This document shows positions 63,919 through 64,000 of a DNA stretch of 64,000 nt, piece by piece; within the stretch, counting starts at the first letter, position 1, and every line of letters starts with the position of its first letter. Position numbers and translations under genes: made by a program. Below the pieces are notes generated by a model. It was given only the letters and a program-made list of their open reading frames with translations. It was not told the origin of the DNA and searched no databases. Source of the stretch: Denitratimonas tolerans (lineage in GTDB: Bacteria; Pseudomonadota; Gammaproteobacteria; Xanthomonadales; Xanthomonadaceae); NCBI RefSeq assembly GCF_037203605.1, contig NZ_JBBDHC010000010.1:1-64000 (forward strand). The letters run 5' to 3'.

Positions 63919-64000
63919 TCAGCCGGTGGCGCGCTGGCTGGCGATCTGCAGCAGGTCGGGCCAGCGCTTCTGGATCGCGGACTGCACCCCGCTGGCGTCC
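63919..64000 (-). CDS. C-terminal fragment of an unknown gene
   Basis: The window edge cuts the gene. The last 26 residues are visible, ending QKRWPDLLQIASQRATG with a TGA at 63921-63919. The helical, Trp- and Arg-bearing C-terminus was not assigned to a family. Coding is supported only by codon use and the clean stop before the intergenic repeat. Confidence 0.4.
   Translation of the reverse strand, partial: DASGVQSAIQKRWPDLLQIASQRATG

Overview
This is a very GC-rich chromosomal window from a gammaproteobacterium, most likely order Lysobacterales (Xanthomonadales). The evidence is an OleA of the Xanthomonas type, the lptM-dapF-DUF484-xerC-hslVU block, the glnK-ubiK-comM block, HslV with an N-terminal extension as in Xanthomonas, and an ECF sigma factor coupled to a TPR serine/threonine kinase. 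Two secreted proteins end in an IFADGF-type tail, which I associate with this order. No prophage, insertion sequence, CRISPR array or intact tRNA was seen. The window opens with a 5S rRNA gene and its terminator, so an rrn operon lies just upstream. A six-frame reading is full of long antisense shadows because of the base composition; these are left out.

Layout. 0.1-8.3 kb: 5S rRNA, uvrD, a manganese (yybP-ykoY) riboswitch with terminator in front of an alx/TerC exporter, a rhomboid protease, an oleA without visible oleBCD behind a long leader, ygfB-pepP, ycgL. 8.3-14.5 kb: a membrane-anchored ankyrin protein, a lemA-DUF2207 pair, and a PII gene. 14.6-19.8 kb: ubiK, a Tudor-like DUF2945 protein, DUF488, comM, and a secreted M14 carboxypeptidase. 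19.8-22.5 kb (minus): a DUF3617 protein, a LytS-type sensor kinase lacking its phospho-acceptor histidine, and an unknown membrane protein. 22.5-27.5 kb: lptM-dapF-DUF484-xerC-hslV-hslU-DUF971, with a palindromic repeat between hslV and hslU. 27.5-33.4 kb: ECF sigma factor and TPR kinase, an SDR-DoxX fusion, DUF2269 and two overlapping unknown genes. 33.5-40.5 kb: a second membrane kinase, a cNMP-binding patatin, and a secreted protein with fourteen RCC1 repeats. 40.5-47.2 kb: prlC, an SLC13 permease, acpH, acs. 47.5-55.5 kb: rplS (away from rpsP-rimM-trmD), htpG with a heat-shock promoter, an NRDE protein, a cold-shock/excalibur membrane protein, an unknown secreted protein, and a multidomain secreted endonuclease I. 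55.7-60.2 kb: FMN riboswitch and ribE-ribBX-ribH-nusB-thiL-pgpA. 60.2-64 kb: yraN-lpoA (minus), rsmI, ybaK, and a partial gene at the edge.

Most of the window is conserved housekeeping: DNA repair and segregation, proteolysis, riboflavin and thiamine metabolism, envelope assembly. The accessory content is sensory and envelope-facing: two Ser/Thr kinases, a histidine-less LytS protein, ankyrin and RCC1 repeat proteins, and secreted hydrolases. The items most worth follow-up are the His-less sensor kinase, the 7+7 RCC1 protein, the shared IFADGF tail, the membrane-tethered cold-shock protein, the oleA leader, and a group of genes whose -10 boxes sit 6-7 bp before the start codon.
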